Of a stretch of DNA of 64,000 nt, positions 26,986 to 40,750 are shown in pieces (positions within the stretch are counted from its first letter, which is position 1; each line of letters starts with the position of its first letter). The position numbers were made by a program, and so were the translations under genes. This stretch comes from Acanthopleura granulata. Taxonomy: Eukaryota; Mollusca; Polyplacophora; Chitonida; Chitonidae. The notes under the pieces were generated by a model, which saw only the letters and a list, made by a program, of their open reading frames with translations, was not told the origin of the DNA and ran no database searches. Where the stretch lies: positions 7,371,642 to 7,435,641 of the forward strand of contig JABBOT010000004.1 in NCBI GenBank assembly GCA_016165875.1, read 5' to 3'.

Positions 26986-27786
26986 TGGGACATGCCAGCA
27001 ATTCGCCTTTTATCCACACTTATTGTCGAGTAAAACGATCGGACTAGCTCTATCCTATCTGGCCATCTGCAAGTACTCTGTATTTGTGAACTTTCTCAGT
27101 TTATCAACTTATCAAATATAGAGGATGAAACCGAGTAAATTTTAACGGGTGCTACGAAATCTCTCATACATTTAAGCTAGAAACCTTGAGCTCTACATCC
27201 TTCATGCATAATGTTGAACCCATTGTTCCTTTTCGGCCACGCCGGCTCCACTGACCGCCCTCTGCCAGGAGACGTTATAATCAGATAAATGTCCTCACCT
27301 GTATTTTCAACGATGCAGGCAAAAAAAAAATCCAGTGTTACAGATAAACATGCATGAAATACCTATTACTAAATGATCACTTACCATTGACTGCTTCACT
27401 TCAAACCATACGTGTATGTAAATAACAGCAGGATAATTCAGAAGTTTACACTTTGTGTTCACTAACATATAGGAATAAATATAGCATACGAGTATTTTCA
27501 TCACATTGTGTGTTACAAATATGTTTCATATCATAAAATGTTACTCAGCATGGTACCGGGATAAATGTGCCTGGCTGTGCAGGCAGGATAGTATTGCATG
27601 TGCTATTAAGGCTGCACGGTGAACTAGCTATCAATGGACGCATCCCTGTGTTATAAGGCAGGCTCTATGTATACTATTTTAAGAATAATTCATATCCAGC
27701 GAGGCATTTTACACACCGTTGATTCAAACAAATAACAGACAGGAAGAATGTTCCCTCACTGTGTGCATAAAATATGTTTCTCATTC

Positions 27787-27821
<35 letters not shown>

Positions 27822-27822
27822 T
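27787..27822 (+). repeat. (TTTA)9 microsatellite
   Basis: Nine perfect tetranucleotide units. On the minus strand this is (TAAA)n, the same motif as the SINE tail at 11850, so it may be the remnant tail of a minus-strand SINE. No SINE body is recognisable at higher coordinates. Confidence 0.97.
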
Positions 27823-30800
27823 GATTGTTAAATTTTTTTCTGTACAACATTTACCGTGTGCTGTTTTCCCTTCAACAGACTTACGTATGTTTTATAATTC
27901 ATTTATGTCCAAATAGTTGTTGGGGTGTAAGCTAGAAAGTACAGAGATTTTCAAGAGAATCTTGAACGACCCAATCATATTATATCCTTGGTATATAATA
28001 TTCATGACAGGAGTGTATTGGACTGAGACGAGATCAAACGGCACATAGAGGATCAATCCTCAATCATACTTCCCTTGTCTTAATTACTTTTAATAATTAA
28101 AACTCTACTTTCTTTATTAACGACACACAGAAACGTCGCATATAGCCATACGCATATATATTTGACACGGGCGGAAGACAAAGCTTCCCAGCTTAGAACC
28201 CAGCATATCTTTACCATCGCTGTCCAACTATGGAAAATCTATTATCTTTCAATCTCTGTATATGGCTTCAAGTTGTATAAACTTATTCATATGAAGCCCT
28301 TACCCAGAGGCTTTCATTTCTCATTTAGCAACATTTATAACGCTCTAACGAGAACTTGAAGCTATGTTTGTGTATTGTGGACCACGACTTAAACTTTCCT
28401 CGAAATACCAAAAAATTAAAGACTGAAATGTACTATTATTTGTCCACTTTAAACTTTCAAATTCTTAAATGAGAGGAAGAAAAAATATTTAGTTTAACAG
28501 CAAAAGACTTAATTGGAGCCTGAACCAAAGAAAATTACACATCCGAGATATTCTCAAAGTTTTTTCATACATTTATAAATTATACATCACATAGCACTGT
28601 TAATATGTTCGTCGTAAAGTGCACTTTCAATCTTGGATTTTACCGTATACCTTACTAAAGATACCTTACATACATTATACTCTTGTCATATTCTAGTTAT
28701 ACTCTGTGGAACACCAATACGTGCAATATGGCGTTGTAGTTTATCAACGTCAACAGTGTGGCAGTTCCCAGACAGCATGATGGCAAAAGTACAGGGTTTA
28801 ATTAGAGTATGGTTTCACACAATATTTCACCTTATGATTAAATACAGGATACAAATGTATACGTCAAAGTAACTTTTACTGCATTTAATTTATATAAATA
28901 TAGATTTGCTTACAGTAAATATTTTATTTAAACAGCCTCCTACTGTGACGCTCGATAAGAAATGCGCGTGTGTTGTATCAAGTTGAATAAAATTTTCAAA
29001 ACTCTCTACCTTTGAAAACTTTAGGCTCTTTTATTTGAACTGTCAGAACAATTATTAAATTGAAGAGAAATCAATTTGCGAATGAATGTCCACAGATACA
29101 CAGCATGGCGTGACTTTTAGCAAAGCCGTGTATAATCAGATTTCTAGAAAAAGACATGAAGATGGACACATGTATACACGCTTGTGCAGAGATATGTAAA
29201 CACCGTATACTGATAATAAAATTTTTCAAAGTTTTAATGGGTTTTTGTGTGAGAGCATAAATGCCAGAATAAATGGGGTCGAAATAGTTAATAAACTTCA
29301 ATTATGGCGTGGTAAGAAAATGTGAGAAGAGAAAGTATGCATTTGAGAACGACCGAGAAGAACATTAGTGACGCTTGGTGGAGCTTCTATCTTATCAGCT
29401 TTCCATCTCGTAAGAGGGCTTCAGCTTTTAACAATACAGTGAGGATATCATCACATGAAGTAAAGCCGTAGAATGTGGCGCCATATTTACCATCAGTTGG
29501 GCGGACTATACGAAAAGAATGTAAAAAGAAAGCACTCCAAATGCGATAATCAAGTAAAATGGCCAACCCCTTTGATACGTTTACACGCTCGATTTGCCTC
29601 CAATGGCCAGTGATAAAGCGCTGTGGTCAACAAATGTCGGCAAGGAATCCCTTTAGTCTGCACAAATAAATCACTTCCCAAGTTCTAGACATTTAATTCC
29701 AACCTGACGTCCGCAGCTGAAGGCAATATGGACTCCGGACATTTTCGCATTGGGTGCTGAAGGGTTCACGTATGGGGTGAAAGTCTTCAGGCAGGGGAAA
29801 ACGATTTGTGTACCTCCGACTCCTAGCTGTAAGAGGATGCACAGAGGCAGGGGAATGGTGAAAGTAAAGGAAAATGGCAAAGATAGGGAGTGGGGTGTAA
29901 AGTAGGTTATGATTCGCTCACAGACGCACAATCCATTTCTGCAACATGAGAAACTCGGCAAAGAGTTAAGATCTTGTTTGGAAAGGTTCAGGAAAACGGC
30001 GGTAGGCTGATAGGAAGTGAAGTCAACGTGCGCGCCATTGCTTCTCCTCGACGTCAGGAAGTCATTCCGCTACAAGAACAAACCCGAAGAAGAAACAAAC
30101 TGTCAACCCCCCATCCTGTCTATTGCACTCACTACATTATTCTCTGTAAACCACTTTCTCGCAACATCTAAAGTTACTTTTACGGGTAAAAAAAACAAGT
30201 GCCCACTCCATTCCAGTTTGCTCTAAGAACGAAGCGGACAGCTTGGAAATGCTGACAGACAATTATTTGTTGAGGAAGTGAGCGTTAATGGCTTGATGTA
30301 GTAGGGAAATCAAACGGACGCAACCATAATGTTGCATTATGTAGAGTTAAAAGGTTTGATAGTCTAATTTGTTTTAAAAGGCCTATTTAATAGTTTGCCT
30401 ACAACATTATTTCTAACGTGGCCAATCCCCATACAGATGTGGCAATTTTCATTTCCAGCTGCATATACAATATATATCGTCTACGCACAGATGTTTACCT
30501 GCTGTAATTTCCTTTGTGGTCGGATATTTGTTCCAGTTCTAATGTATACAGAGAATACTAAGTTAACCTGCGGAAGAATTTCATTACAGATGAAAATAAC
30601 ACTCTGCTAAACCTAATTGAGACAAATCTTTATCTGGTTATTATTTTTAAATATGTTGTTCATTTATACAGCGGTATTAATAATTACAAAGTGATTATTT
30701 TACCTTATACTGATTCAGAAACACAGTTGATTCACAATAGGATACAAATGTAAAATGCAGTTTGCTAAGAGTGAAGAAAGCCTTTGAGTCGTACAGGCAA

Positions 30801-32159
30801 TGTGTATGTATAGTTGCACAAAATGTATGTAAAAGCAGAAGGCCAAATCCACAGTTTTTCAGCTTTTGTTAAAACGAGAGTTTCAACCCTGGTAGAGGTA
30901 ACCTATACAGACCCGACGACATATGTATCCCCTACGGGCCCACAGAGAACACTGGGTTAGGTTTAATAAGCCGGGATATGTAAAATATATCTCAAGCTTC
31001 CACGCCATCTGCTTCTCGTCTATAATCTAGGTACAAATCAACAAGGCTTGGATTATAGAAGAAGAAATTATCCCAGTTACTAGTCAGTCAGCATTAAAAC
31101 ATTGAAATAAATGTCATATTACTTCCTCTAGCATTTAATGCGCCTTAAAATGAATACCGCCTTAGAATTACATTACGCCCTATTTGTTAAAAAATATCGA
31201 ATACCATACGAGGGGTACTCCTAACATAAGATTCTTTGACAATACTTGAACGAGCGCACTTATTTCTTGTGTATATGGCAGGGGAGTGTTTGTAAATATA
31301 CAAGGCATATATTTAGGCCGGCAAACTGCCAGTGAATCGCTGGCGGAGTTATAATGATTTGACCTGAGCACCACCTCGGCAGATGTATTGCTCCAGGCGA
31401 GGAAGAATACCGTTCGGAGCTTTGTACTAATGAACTACTCTCTTATATAGCCTTTGTCATTTCACACAAAAATTCTTCCTTGCAATCCTTAGGATATCAC
31501 AACCAAACGCCTTTGTCCTACGCACATATACACACAAACCAACATTCCTCGAAGCCGAAATTCTATTAAGTCAGCGTAAATCTGCAATCAGCGATACAGT
31601 CTATTCATTCGGTAAGTCATCCAGAAGCACATGCAATGGTTTTAGCTCGTGCTAATCCGTGCCATGTGTGGTACCATGCTCAACTCTACTTAGAACGTGG
31701 CAGCTGCAATTTGTCTCATCAACATCTCCCGGTTGATGGCGTGACACATAAAAAAATGGTTTCTGTCGAACAACAAGCTACAACTGTTACCGGGCTCCTA
31801 TCTTTATTTCATGATTTGTACCTAGTTCACATGTATCAGAGCAGCCTTGTCGATCACGTATAGAGACAAGCATCTGGTTGAACAAAAAAGCGAATGATGC
31901 TGTCCGTGTACCGTAGCAATGGATGGCTGCATGTATAACCGTGAGAATGGGGAAAATATTGCAATGCTTTCAAGCTGTTCGGCTACTACAGAAGTCATAC
32001 AGAATAAAATAATTATTTATTCCAATACAAACAAGGAGGAAAAAAATATTGTCTTAAAATTCAACTAAGCTGATTGAAAGTTTTGATACAGGCGTTATAT
32101 TTTCTAAAGATAAATAATTAGTCATGATTAGGTTATAAGGTAGGACTAGTCACAAAAGA

Positions 32160-32860
32160 TGAACTATTAACATGTCTTGCTGAGTTCACACTGCCCAGTG
32201 CCAACTGGAGCCTAATGACTCTAATAATTATACATTGGTCACATGACATTTGGTCAAATTAACGGCAAGCTAATAAGAAACGGATATTAAAGGAGGCATC
32301 TTGCACGTGGAGGGAAGGTAGACTTTTACCCATTTCCCATTTGCAATTTCCATTATATCAAAGACTTTAATAACTGGGTTTCTAAATGAGGGTGTAAAAA
32401 GGGCGCGTAACGTCTCACTGACAATCACGTGACATCACCGGCCGTCGTTTGGTGATAACGCTGAAAATGCTTAGATTTTATTTCGCAAGTTTTCGGTGAG
32501 AGAATCTGGATTCAATATCCGTGATGGAAGTCTCATGTAAGCCTTGTCCATTTTCATTCATAATTTAACTAGCGAGCTTGCCATCTCCAGAAAGGAATAT
32601 CACAAGATTCTCGCGTTTTTCTGGCCTCAGACGAGACCAATTCTGGCAGTACATCAGTCATCTCTCTCCTGCACCAATCCCTGACAGCCAGCGTTCCCTA
32701 ATGACGACTTTATCGAGAGACACCGAGCCTCCCACTGGGGAGCTAATGTCACGACGTCTAAATGGTTTGTTTTGTCAGCGGGTATCACTCCCTCAAACAA
32801 CCATTCTCCCCGAACCTGCCTTCTCGCAACCATAAATGGATGCAGAATTATTTAATTAAA
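32160..32860. promoter_or_regulatory. Candidate regulatory block
   Basis: Complex sequence with TAATTA at 32225-32230 and few homopolymers, standing out from AT-rich flanks. The 85-codon plus-strand frame at 32578-32835 shows no domain. Confidence 0.22.
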
Positions 32861-33409
32861 TTTTTCTAATTGTCATTACGTGTTAACAGGAAATTTTTGT
32901 AAAGGGACACCAAACCCTGCAAATTTAAAGTAAAAGAGTTGTGCAATTATCCCACAGTTTTTCTTTGCAAGAAATATTTTGTGCTTTGTACCTGTAACAC
33001 TATCTATAACGTGCATCTTTATTTCCTTTTGTCTCAAGTGAACATTGATGATGTTCATCTCGCGTGCTTTGTATACATGTACATGGCAATAATGCACGAT
33101 AACAGTTAGCATGAAAAGCATTTTATATGTCTACAATATACTGCATTATCATGAGTTGTTAGTTCGCTTCATAAAGCTGAAGAGAGACTTGGTACACCCT
33201 GCCATGGTTTCCAAAAGTGTTATATTATTTATTACAGAGCAAGCCAAATTCGAAAACCTTGAAAATCTGTCCAATACAATATGAGAATAAGATTTCAAAC
33301 GCAGTGTGCTTAAAGGTGTAATGAGCAAAATCACTGGGGCGTCACACTGGGCATGTCTTGTCGTAATATGGTATTAAATACACAGTCCTGTCATTTTCTC
33401 TCAGCTGCA

Positions 33410-33920
33410 AACAATCGATTGCTGAAGAGTGGAGGTCAGTAGGGGATTAGAGAGTGAAGACTGTCGACGTGAGCAAGATACGGGTCGGGAATTATCACAG
33501 CGTTTTGGCACCCATCTCCCTGGCGGAGTCTCCGTACCATCAGATCCACCATGGTTATTACCGGTGAGCGAGACGGCAAGACGCGCGCGGGGTAATTGTG
33601 GAAGAACATCTCTCCTGTATTTGGCCTTCCGAATGCAACCAATAACGAGACGCTATGGCGATCCTTCGAAAATCTCCAACAGGATATCATTTATCGGAGA
33701 AACATCTCTCATACCAATGTCTGTAGCGAATTACAGCGTTGAGTAATCATCACACTCAGGGTCTACTGATAGCTTTTCTGTCGCTTCAGAAGGGAAGTCT
33801 TAATTTGGTGGTTTGGTGATAAGATGCTGGCACCCGACCGGCCGGTCCTACGAGGTAATAACAGCAGATAAATTACTACCCAGCGCTCTCCATTCAAGTA
33901 TAATCGCAAAATTAATTAGA
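33410..33920. promoter_or_regulatory. Candidate regulatory block, open on both strands
   Basis: A GC-richer stretch open on the plus strand (33429-33746, 105 codons) and on the minus strand (33436-33690). Neither translation resembles a protein family nor has convincing splice edges, so regulatory DNA is the better reading. Confidence 0.22.
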
Positions 33921-34605
33921 CGCTAGAGAACTTTACAACACAATAAGTGACGACAGCTTCCACCAGCCAAATCACCTGTCAGCATGTTAAGGGCCTTATT
34001 CTGAACGGATTCCTTGTAGTCTGTGCTCTGCATCTTTGCAAAAATTATGACTCTAACTACATGTCAACACACATTCATTCTAATAATGCTAACCTGTACG
34101 TCATCTCTTTCTTTACTATTTTATATATTTATTCAAAGGGTGAGTAAAAGCGATATAGAGAAAATAATTCTTCTGCTTTGATAAATCAAAATTATCTGTC
34201 CTACTTTATTTTATTATATTTGAGGATATTTTAAATATTTTGACCACATAGTATTTAATTGTTTGTTTGTGCCTACCTTATGACAAATATCCCATTTAGG
34301 AAAACTTTCCATATATGCTTGTTTTCATCAAACACATCAGCTTGCATATTCAGTCAATTAATGATCATGACGATTATATTAAAGGTTTACCATAAAAACA
34401 ATTTTGTTGGAAAATTTGCCCAGCAGTTGGCATCTGAGAACGCATCAAACAAAAGCATTTAAAACGAAATTAACATGCCCACACTCAGTTTAAAATAATA
34501 GATTCAAAGATCTGTGAAACAGATAGAGGTATATACAGTTCTTTTTAGTTTCATTTTTCATTCTTTAGGATTAGTGGTTATGTTATTGTCGTACACTTTT
34601 AGATT

Positions 34606-34608
<3 letters not shown>

Positions 34609-34672
<64 letters not shown>
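34609..34672. repeat. (AT)32 microsatellite
   Basis: A perfect 64-base alternating AT run within TFAP2 intron 1. It is self-complementary, can form a cruciform, and is likely to be length-polymorphic. Confidence 0.98.
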
Positions 34673-34676
<4 letters not shown>

Positions 34677-36110
34677 CTTGAAAATCATTCACATGTATAA
34701 TCGAGATTCTTTGAGATATTTGATTTCCAGTCCATTTGTGGTTTTGTTTATGTGCCTGTCTCTATCAGATGGCGAGCATCCGTGTGTAATTAAGCGAAAA
34801 ATGATTTCTGACATTGGAAGGGTCGTATCTTGTTAGTTCTTTTTACCCGGCCGCCCTTCTGGAATCAATGGTTCAGTGGTATCAGCACTAGCCAACTCAA
34901 TCCATTTCATAACCTCTCACTCACTTCATATATATAGTTTAAATTTAGACTTTAGTCTAGCATTTTACAAGTTTCGAGTGAGCTACCATGCACAGTTTAT
35001 GAACCCAAGTGGTATATGTAGCGATTAATTACAAACAATTATATTTGTTCCGTTGCATTTCGTGGTCTGGAACTCCATACTTTGTACATCTGAAGAAATA
35101 CGTGGTATATATCCTATCCTACATAATTTAAATTAAGTTAGCTTTCAGAAATAGTTGTATAAATTTCCTCTGCATTGTTTCATTTTTCGAAAGTTTTCAT
35201 TAAAAATTTTCACAAATTTTCTATTTTCTCTGAGAATTCTTAAGCAGTTTCTTCTCTTTAAACTAATTTGCAAAAATCTTGCATATACCTGGAACATGCT
35301 TGTAATTCGTGGCTTTATGGTTTGATGTAACTGTATGTACTGACCTTATGATGTGTAACCTGTAAGCAGTTCTTCATCTACTATACTTATACTACGATTT
35401 ACTCGATAACAGTTATGATAACACAAACTATACAGAAGCATTAACAATTAAAACAAATCCAATGTTAAAACTCAAAACACAATAACATTTCAAATTCTTG
35501 CTTGCGCATGTATTACACGCCTTTCGCATGGTTGAAGTAAGGCACTAAATATTGATTCGTTTCGTTACACTGCTAAAATTGCCGGGAGCAACATAAGGCC
35601 AGGGCCATATACATTATTTGCTGTTTTTGTCTCCATGATGCACGGCAGCTTTCGTGACATCACAAATGCAACATTCATTGTTCATGTTTCCATTTCAACA
35701 AAAAATGTTTCAGTTGCATCAAGTGCAAGATATTAATGTCCATGGCACATATGGTATTTTTGATATCACGTGTAAAATGTAAATAACTGTTATAGCAACG
35801 AAATATTCAGCATGTTAAATTTTTTGTACAATGTTATAGCCTATATATATAGCTTTTTGTCCGATTATAGTTTACTGTAATGAGGGTGGAATCATTCAAC
35901 AGATTTAGAGTGCCTATGGTTCCATATAACATTAAGTAGTTCATTTAAAGCGCGCCTGTTACAAAATTCTGTTATTGACATAGGATTTTTATTTATAGGT
36001 TTGTACTTCTAAATGTAGTCTTCGTCTTTTTAACGCTTAGAACAAAGTGTGTAAAAATATAAGCAGTTTTGTTAGATCTTTTTTTCGTACGCTGATGTGG
36101 CTTTAATTGT

Positions 36111-36130
36111 TTCGTGGTATACACCACGAA
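36111..36130. repeat. Short palindrome, 8-bp arms with 4-base loop
   Basis: ttcgtggt and accacgaa flank atac. The hairpin is perfect but short; a regulatory or structural role is unknown. Confidence 0.6.
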
Positions 36131-36452
36131 TATACCACATGTTTCACCATAGTATAAAAAAACTGTGCCTGAAGAAACTAGAATGTGAGACACACACATT
36201 AGAGGAAATTATGACACCATAATCATAATTAACATATAATCCGGTGATGGAGATCCCACCATGGGCACATACCCAGGTCCACTAGCTACCATTCATACCT
36301 GAATAACAATTAGGTTGATCCTGAAATCAAAAATTGCTTGCAATATTTGTAATGATCTTTACTTGAACATATCCACAGAAGCCTCACATTTTAGGTGTTT
36401 ATCGAAAGGCAATGGTACAGTGTTTGGCTGAATATCATGCAGCCATACTGTA

Positions 36453-36454
<2 letters not shown>

Positions 36455-36500
<46 letters not shown>
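36455..36500. repeat. (AT)23 microsatellite
   Basis: A perfect 46-base AT run about 1.8 kb from the longer AT tract at 34609. Just before it, tgtttggctgaatatc and the flanking agccatactgtacc are unique sequence. Confidence 0.98.
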
Positions 36501-36507
<7 letters not shown>

Positions 36508-37559
36508 TTTCTGACCAGGCTAGGTAAGAAGTCAGCGGCTTAATAACTACGTACATTTAGAACCTACACAATGTAATATAATTGTATCAAAGTTACTGTG
36601 GTTTGTCATATACATGTGGAACACAGCTCTGTCTTTATACCATAGTATATCGAGTCACGGCACATGGAAAGAACAATTACAGTTTTTGCCAACAATAGCG
36701 CTGGCTGCCACACAATTTAAGTACAATAGGTGCCTACGTCTATGAAAATCAAAGCATATCGTGTTAAGAGAAGGTAAGCTTCTAGCTTCAATGTATTACA
36801 TGGAGCACTTGATATATTGCTCTCTCCTGTGTCTGTATGCTTGATCCAGAATGAGGCTAATCAATTTCAAGGAACAGTCTTATATTAATGAAGCATATAC
36901 GTTTTACAGCGATGGCTGTAAGAAAAAATCTCGCAGAGATCTGTGCAAACAGGATGATTTGTAGTTTGATGTGATAGCGCCCCAGACAACGCAAAACGCG
37001 TGCCCAGTGTATCAATTAACAGGTCACACGGTTTCTTTGTAGACTAACACAGCACATGCGCAACTGCTTCCAAAAGGACCTTGTTAACCGAAATCGATAA
37101 AACCTAAAAAATACATAGGCTACAATAAAACACGGTACAGTTTTTGTGTTTCTGTTTATTTTTTCTAGTTCAACGGTCAGAAAACATCATTTCTATATCA
37201 TTTTGTCTTAAACAGGTCAAGAAAGGAAACTTGTTTTATTTCCATAAAAATTGTGCAAAGAAGTTTTTTTGACACACAAATTGACATCAGGATAGTGATG
37301 ACATTTATCTCTGTATACTTCCATTTAATGACTTAGCCATGGAGCTGTACTTTATTTTTCAATATGCAGGCCCATTTCATGGCACAGTTATGCTCTGGTA
37401 AAAAACATAATGGTCCTTTGCGGTCAGACTTGCACAGGATTATTCTTCGTTCCATAGGAAATAAAAGTTATTGTACACATCTCTATTTAACGAGATAAAA
37501 ATCGAGCGATAATTAATTTTTTCCTTTCACGTCATTTTTAATTTGGCAAAAACTCTCAC

Positions 37560-38330
37560 TTGAAAGAATTAAGGAGGATACCAGGATAAAGGCGACGACA
37601 AGGAGTTAAAGGTGCAGGGTCGGGCGCGGGAGGCAAATTGTCAGATTTTTCGCGGATAGGCGGTGGACTCGGGAGGCTTTATGGGTTTCTCACTGTCAAC
37701 CCACGATCTGTTAGCTCACGGATTTATCGAAAATGACTACTACCAACGACACGATGTGCTCTGAGGGTAGCTAATAACGGAGAGGGCGGATCTGGGGCTC
37801 GTGTTTGTTGTGCCCCCTATAACACAGTTGAATTTTCCAGGCGAGCCCTCTTCTTCATTGTCCGTTAAGGACCGCTGAGAATTAACTGACAGTTTCTCGG
37901 TTCAAGGGAAATAAACTCAATTAGATCAACACTTTGGTTCTTTCAAGGTTTAATAAGCCCCAAATGAACGCTCATGGACTGAGAACCTTGTCACTGTCAA
38001 TACGCCGTTCATAAATATAAGCGAGAAATTTCATCCAATGAAGCCGGGTGATAATGACATTGTCGGCTTTCTTACCTTTTGTAGGGCGACTCTTGTCATT
38101 ATGGCATCTTCAAAGGATCCTGTTTGCAAGAATAAGTGTGGGCATTGGAGTGTAGAGAGCGAAGGAGAGAGAGAGAAATGGAGAGCGAGAGGAGGTTTAA
38201 ATTGGCATTAAGCTTGGTGGGTGCAACTACAGCCAGATTAGGGCGCAAGAACTGTATGTGGGAGCCAGGGATGAATCTCAGTGAATTGTGGATGCTTTTG
38301 TGTCAGTTAATGCTGAGAAGTAATATTACG
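37560..38330. promoter_or_regulatory. Candidate enhancer about 2.5-3 kb inside TFAP2 intron 1
   Basis: A complex, GC-richer block with cggcg-type words at its left end, a homeodomain core CAATTAG (37918-37924) and a SOX-type CATTGT (38058-38063). It is the most distinctive block near the candidate promoter. A role in TFAP2 control is inferred from position. Confidence 0.3.
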
Positions 38331-40638
38331 AGATATTAATACTCATAAAGTAGACCAGGCATTATGTTGGGCCAAGACTAAACATAGAACCAGTTACATC
38401 GACCCAGTCAACAATTTTCCAAGACCGCAAATAAAGTCATTCGGTTGCCTTGATTTGACTTAACCGCCAGCTTGAAAGAAACTGGTTCGCTTCTACTATA
38501 TTGAATTATTCCCCTCTCCGAAGAGACCGCTGGTCATTTGGTTATGTGGATCGTTTCTGGACGACAGATCTTCTATTGAAGAGATAATGCTCTCAAATTG
38601 GCCAATAATGTCGAGGTTATCCGTTGAAAAGCAACCACATCACATCGGTCAGTATAGGACAGATTATGTAAACAGCTGGAAGTGTACGAACGACAGGATA
38701 TATTTAAATGTGCAAACTTGGTTCAAGGAACGAAATACAAAGAAAATATTGTGCAAAATGCACTGACCATATTATAAATGTTCTCGTGATATTGTTTGAA
38801 ATGTCATACATAAAACGAAGGTTGTACGGGACATAGGGTGATATGCCACAAATCCTGCTGTTACTGGACTTTGTTTATAGATAGTTTTACGGGCATCTTT
38901 ATAATCGTTTGGGACCAAAGCTTTGCTATAAGATTGAATAGATAAAAGTCTGATATAATACCTAAATGTCGCCAGGCACGATTTCCAGTCTGTCTCCACA
39001 CAACTCACAGACAAATCCTGGCAAGAATTCAGCTCTTCCAGTCAGTGACAGACAGTGTTGTTGTTTTTTGGCCTCGAACAATATCCCGTTGACGTATCGC
39101 TAGGCAGATTACTCTACACACAATGACAGATAGGAAAATGGTCGCGAAAATAAGGGTTTCGACTAAAGGCAAAGCTGCTAAGCAAATACAGCCGGCTATT
39201 ATCTGACTGGTGCAGCACATCAAAGGCAGGGGGTTCGTACCCCAGGGCATCTTCATTCCTACAATCGGCCGGGTAAAACCCCCTACGCCCCGAGGGTCTA
39301 ACCGGGGCAACGCCAACAAAACACCGAAGGTTTCTGTCTGGATGCCCTTATTCAACAATGACTAAATGGTCAGATAGCTTTTCATGACATAATCTTCTCA
39401 GAGATATAGCTCATCCCCACACTTATGCAGTGGTTACTTCTATCTAATTCTAATATTCGCTATAATAATTTATTTTGCAACTTCTTAGACATTATACAAA
39501 ATATAAACAGTGTGTGCCTATTTAAATAGAGATATGACCATAATACAGCCTTTCTTCAATAAAGATATAGAATCATACTTTAAAATACTTTTTATACACA
39601 TGTATTTCCACATTTGGCGGCCTAATTAATCTTTGCATATTATAGAAAGTACAAATGTCAAAACAACCATCAAATATATTACTAAATGGGATATTTTTCC
39701 CTCGATTGGGAGGTACCAAAATATCTTTTCATTCATATTTTTCTCAGCCCAGTCTATCAAGATGTACATAATTGCTGTTCGAAGCATTATAATATAAGCA
39801 TAAGAATTCAAGCCGCACTTTCACAGCATGTTTTTCACAAAAGACCACATGAGTGACTACGACATAAATGAGTAAATTGAAACCGGCAATTCCTTCAAGG
39901 ATAATTTAACTCACTCTGATCATTGCATCGAACGAAACCCACAATTAAACACTTTAAATACCGTTAAAATTTTTAAATATTTGCCCGACAGCTATTTAGC
40001 ATAGGAAATATTTGTGTGCTTCGTAACCATGTAAAATATAAAACAAACCTGACCGGTAGATTAAGGTAACTTCATAAGGCATTTCTATGTTTCATTACGG
40101 CATATACAGGGCAAATACACATCTAATGGGGGTAGCCTTCATATTTCAAAATAGGTCATTGCAAGCATAATTATTCAAATTATAACACGGCTACTAGACT
40201 GTTTATATTAAAGCAGGACATTCTGAGCTATATGACAAGTACATATAGTGATTCTCCAGGTGCGAGAGAAAGTTTATATACAGGGCTTTACAATACAAAG
40301 TCATATTTGTTTGAGTATGACAAATTTACAAGTTTAGAAGAAACACGCAAACTGTTTTTAAAACAGTGAGATTTTTTTTTACCAGCCTTATATTAACATT
40401 TATTTCACACTTGTATCTATTAATATAGACAAATGCTCCAGTAGACCATTTACATGCTATACATCCTAAGGCATTATAACGTTATTGGCACTTTTTTATC
40501 ACTACGCCACGACTTATAGCCATGGAATACAAAAGGCGCGGGATTCCCCTAAGGGTACAAAGAGTCTGTCTTAAAACAAATGAAACTTATTTGCAGGATA
40601 AAGACCAAAGGTGTGAACGTGGATTAGCATCACCTTAC

Positions 40639-40674
40639 CTGCCAAGAATTGGAATCAAGGGTCAAAAAGGACAT
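40639..40674 (-). CDS. TFAP2: Candidate alternative first coding exon of TFAP2
   Basis: On the minus strand an ATG at 40674 starts a 12-codon reading, MSFLTLDSNSWQ, which ends exactly at a strong donor, CAG|GTAAGG (GT at 40638-40637). The exon ends in phase 0 and so joins in frame to the GAC (Asp) that opens TFAP2 exon 2 about 37 kb downstream. A vertebrate TFAP2A isoform uses a comparable short first exon, MSILAKMGDWQ, placed immediately before DRHDG. The shared MS-[IF]-L start, short length, terminal WQ and same junction are the reasons for this call. The start has G at -3, a favourable context. A TATA-like box and CpG-rich sequence follow upstream. The match is short, so coincidence is possible. 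Other TFAP2 first exons (MLWK type or MLVH type) were looked for by eye and not found. Confidence 0.62.
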
Positions 40675-40750
40675 CCCACGGAGAGAAAACAGGGCTATGC
40701 CAGGCGTCTTCCGTAAGAAATTTTAGTCTTTTTTCTCTCTTTACTGCCGG

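Larger units (their letters stand above)
23027..34608 (-). other. TFAP2 intron 1, third part
   Basis: AT-rich with several homopolymers and the (TTTA)9 tract. Outside the weak candidate frame at 25329-25604 and the possible promoter at 25661-25784 I see no gene. More complex blocks occur at 29380-30230, 32160-32860 and 33410-33920. Confidence 0.5.
34673..40638 (-). other. TFAP2 intron 1, distal part up to the candidate first exon
   Basis: Contains the (AT)23 tract, a short palindrome and the complex block at 37560-38330. A B-box-like ggggttcgtacccc near 39230 sits in a GC-richer patch (39140-39320) that may be part of another tRNA-derived repeat. No coding exon is supported. Confidence 0.5.

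Noticed and set aside
33429..33746. 105-codon plus-strand frame
   Set aside because: The opposite strand is also open, there is no domain resemblance and no splice-site support; better explained as GC-richer noncoding DNA.
34853..34905. tRNA-like A-box (tggttcagtggt)
   Set aside because: The only B-box-like word follows too closely and matches poorly.
39225..39250. Possible tRNA T-arm (ggggttcgtacccc)
   Set aside because: The loop lacks the invariant A58 and no D-arm or anticodon arm could be built upstream.
39029..39358. 109-codon minus-strand frame with a hydrophobic stretch
   Set aside because: It lies over a GC-rich patch with a tRNA B-box-like word, so a decayed repeat is more likely; it starts at TTG and shows no family resemblance.
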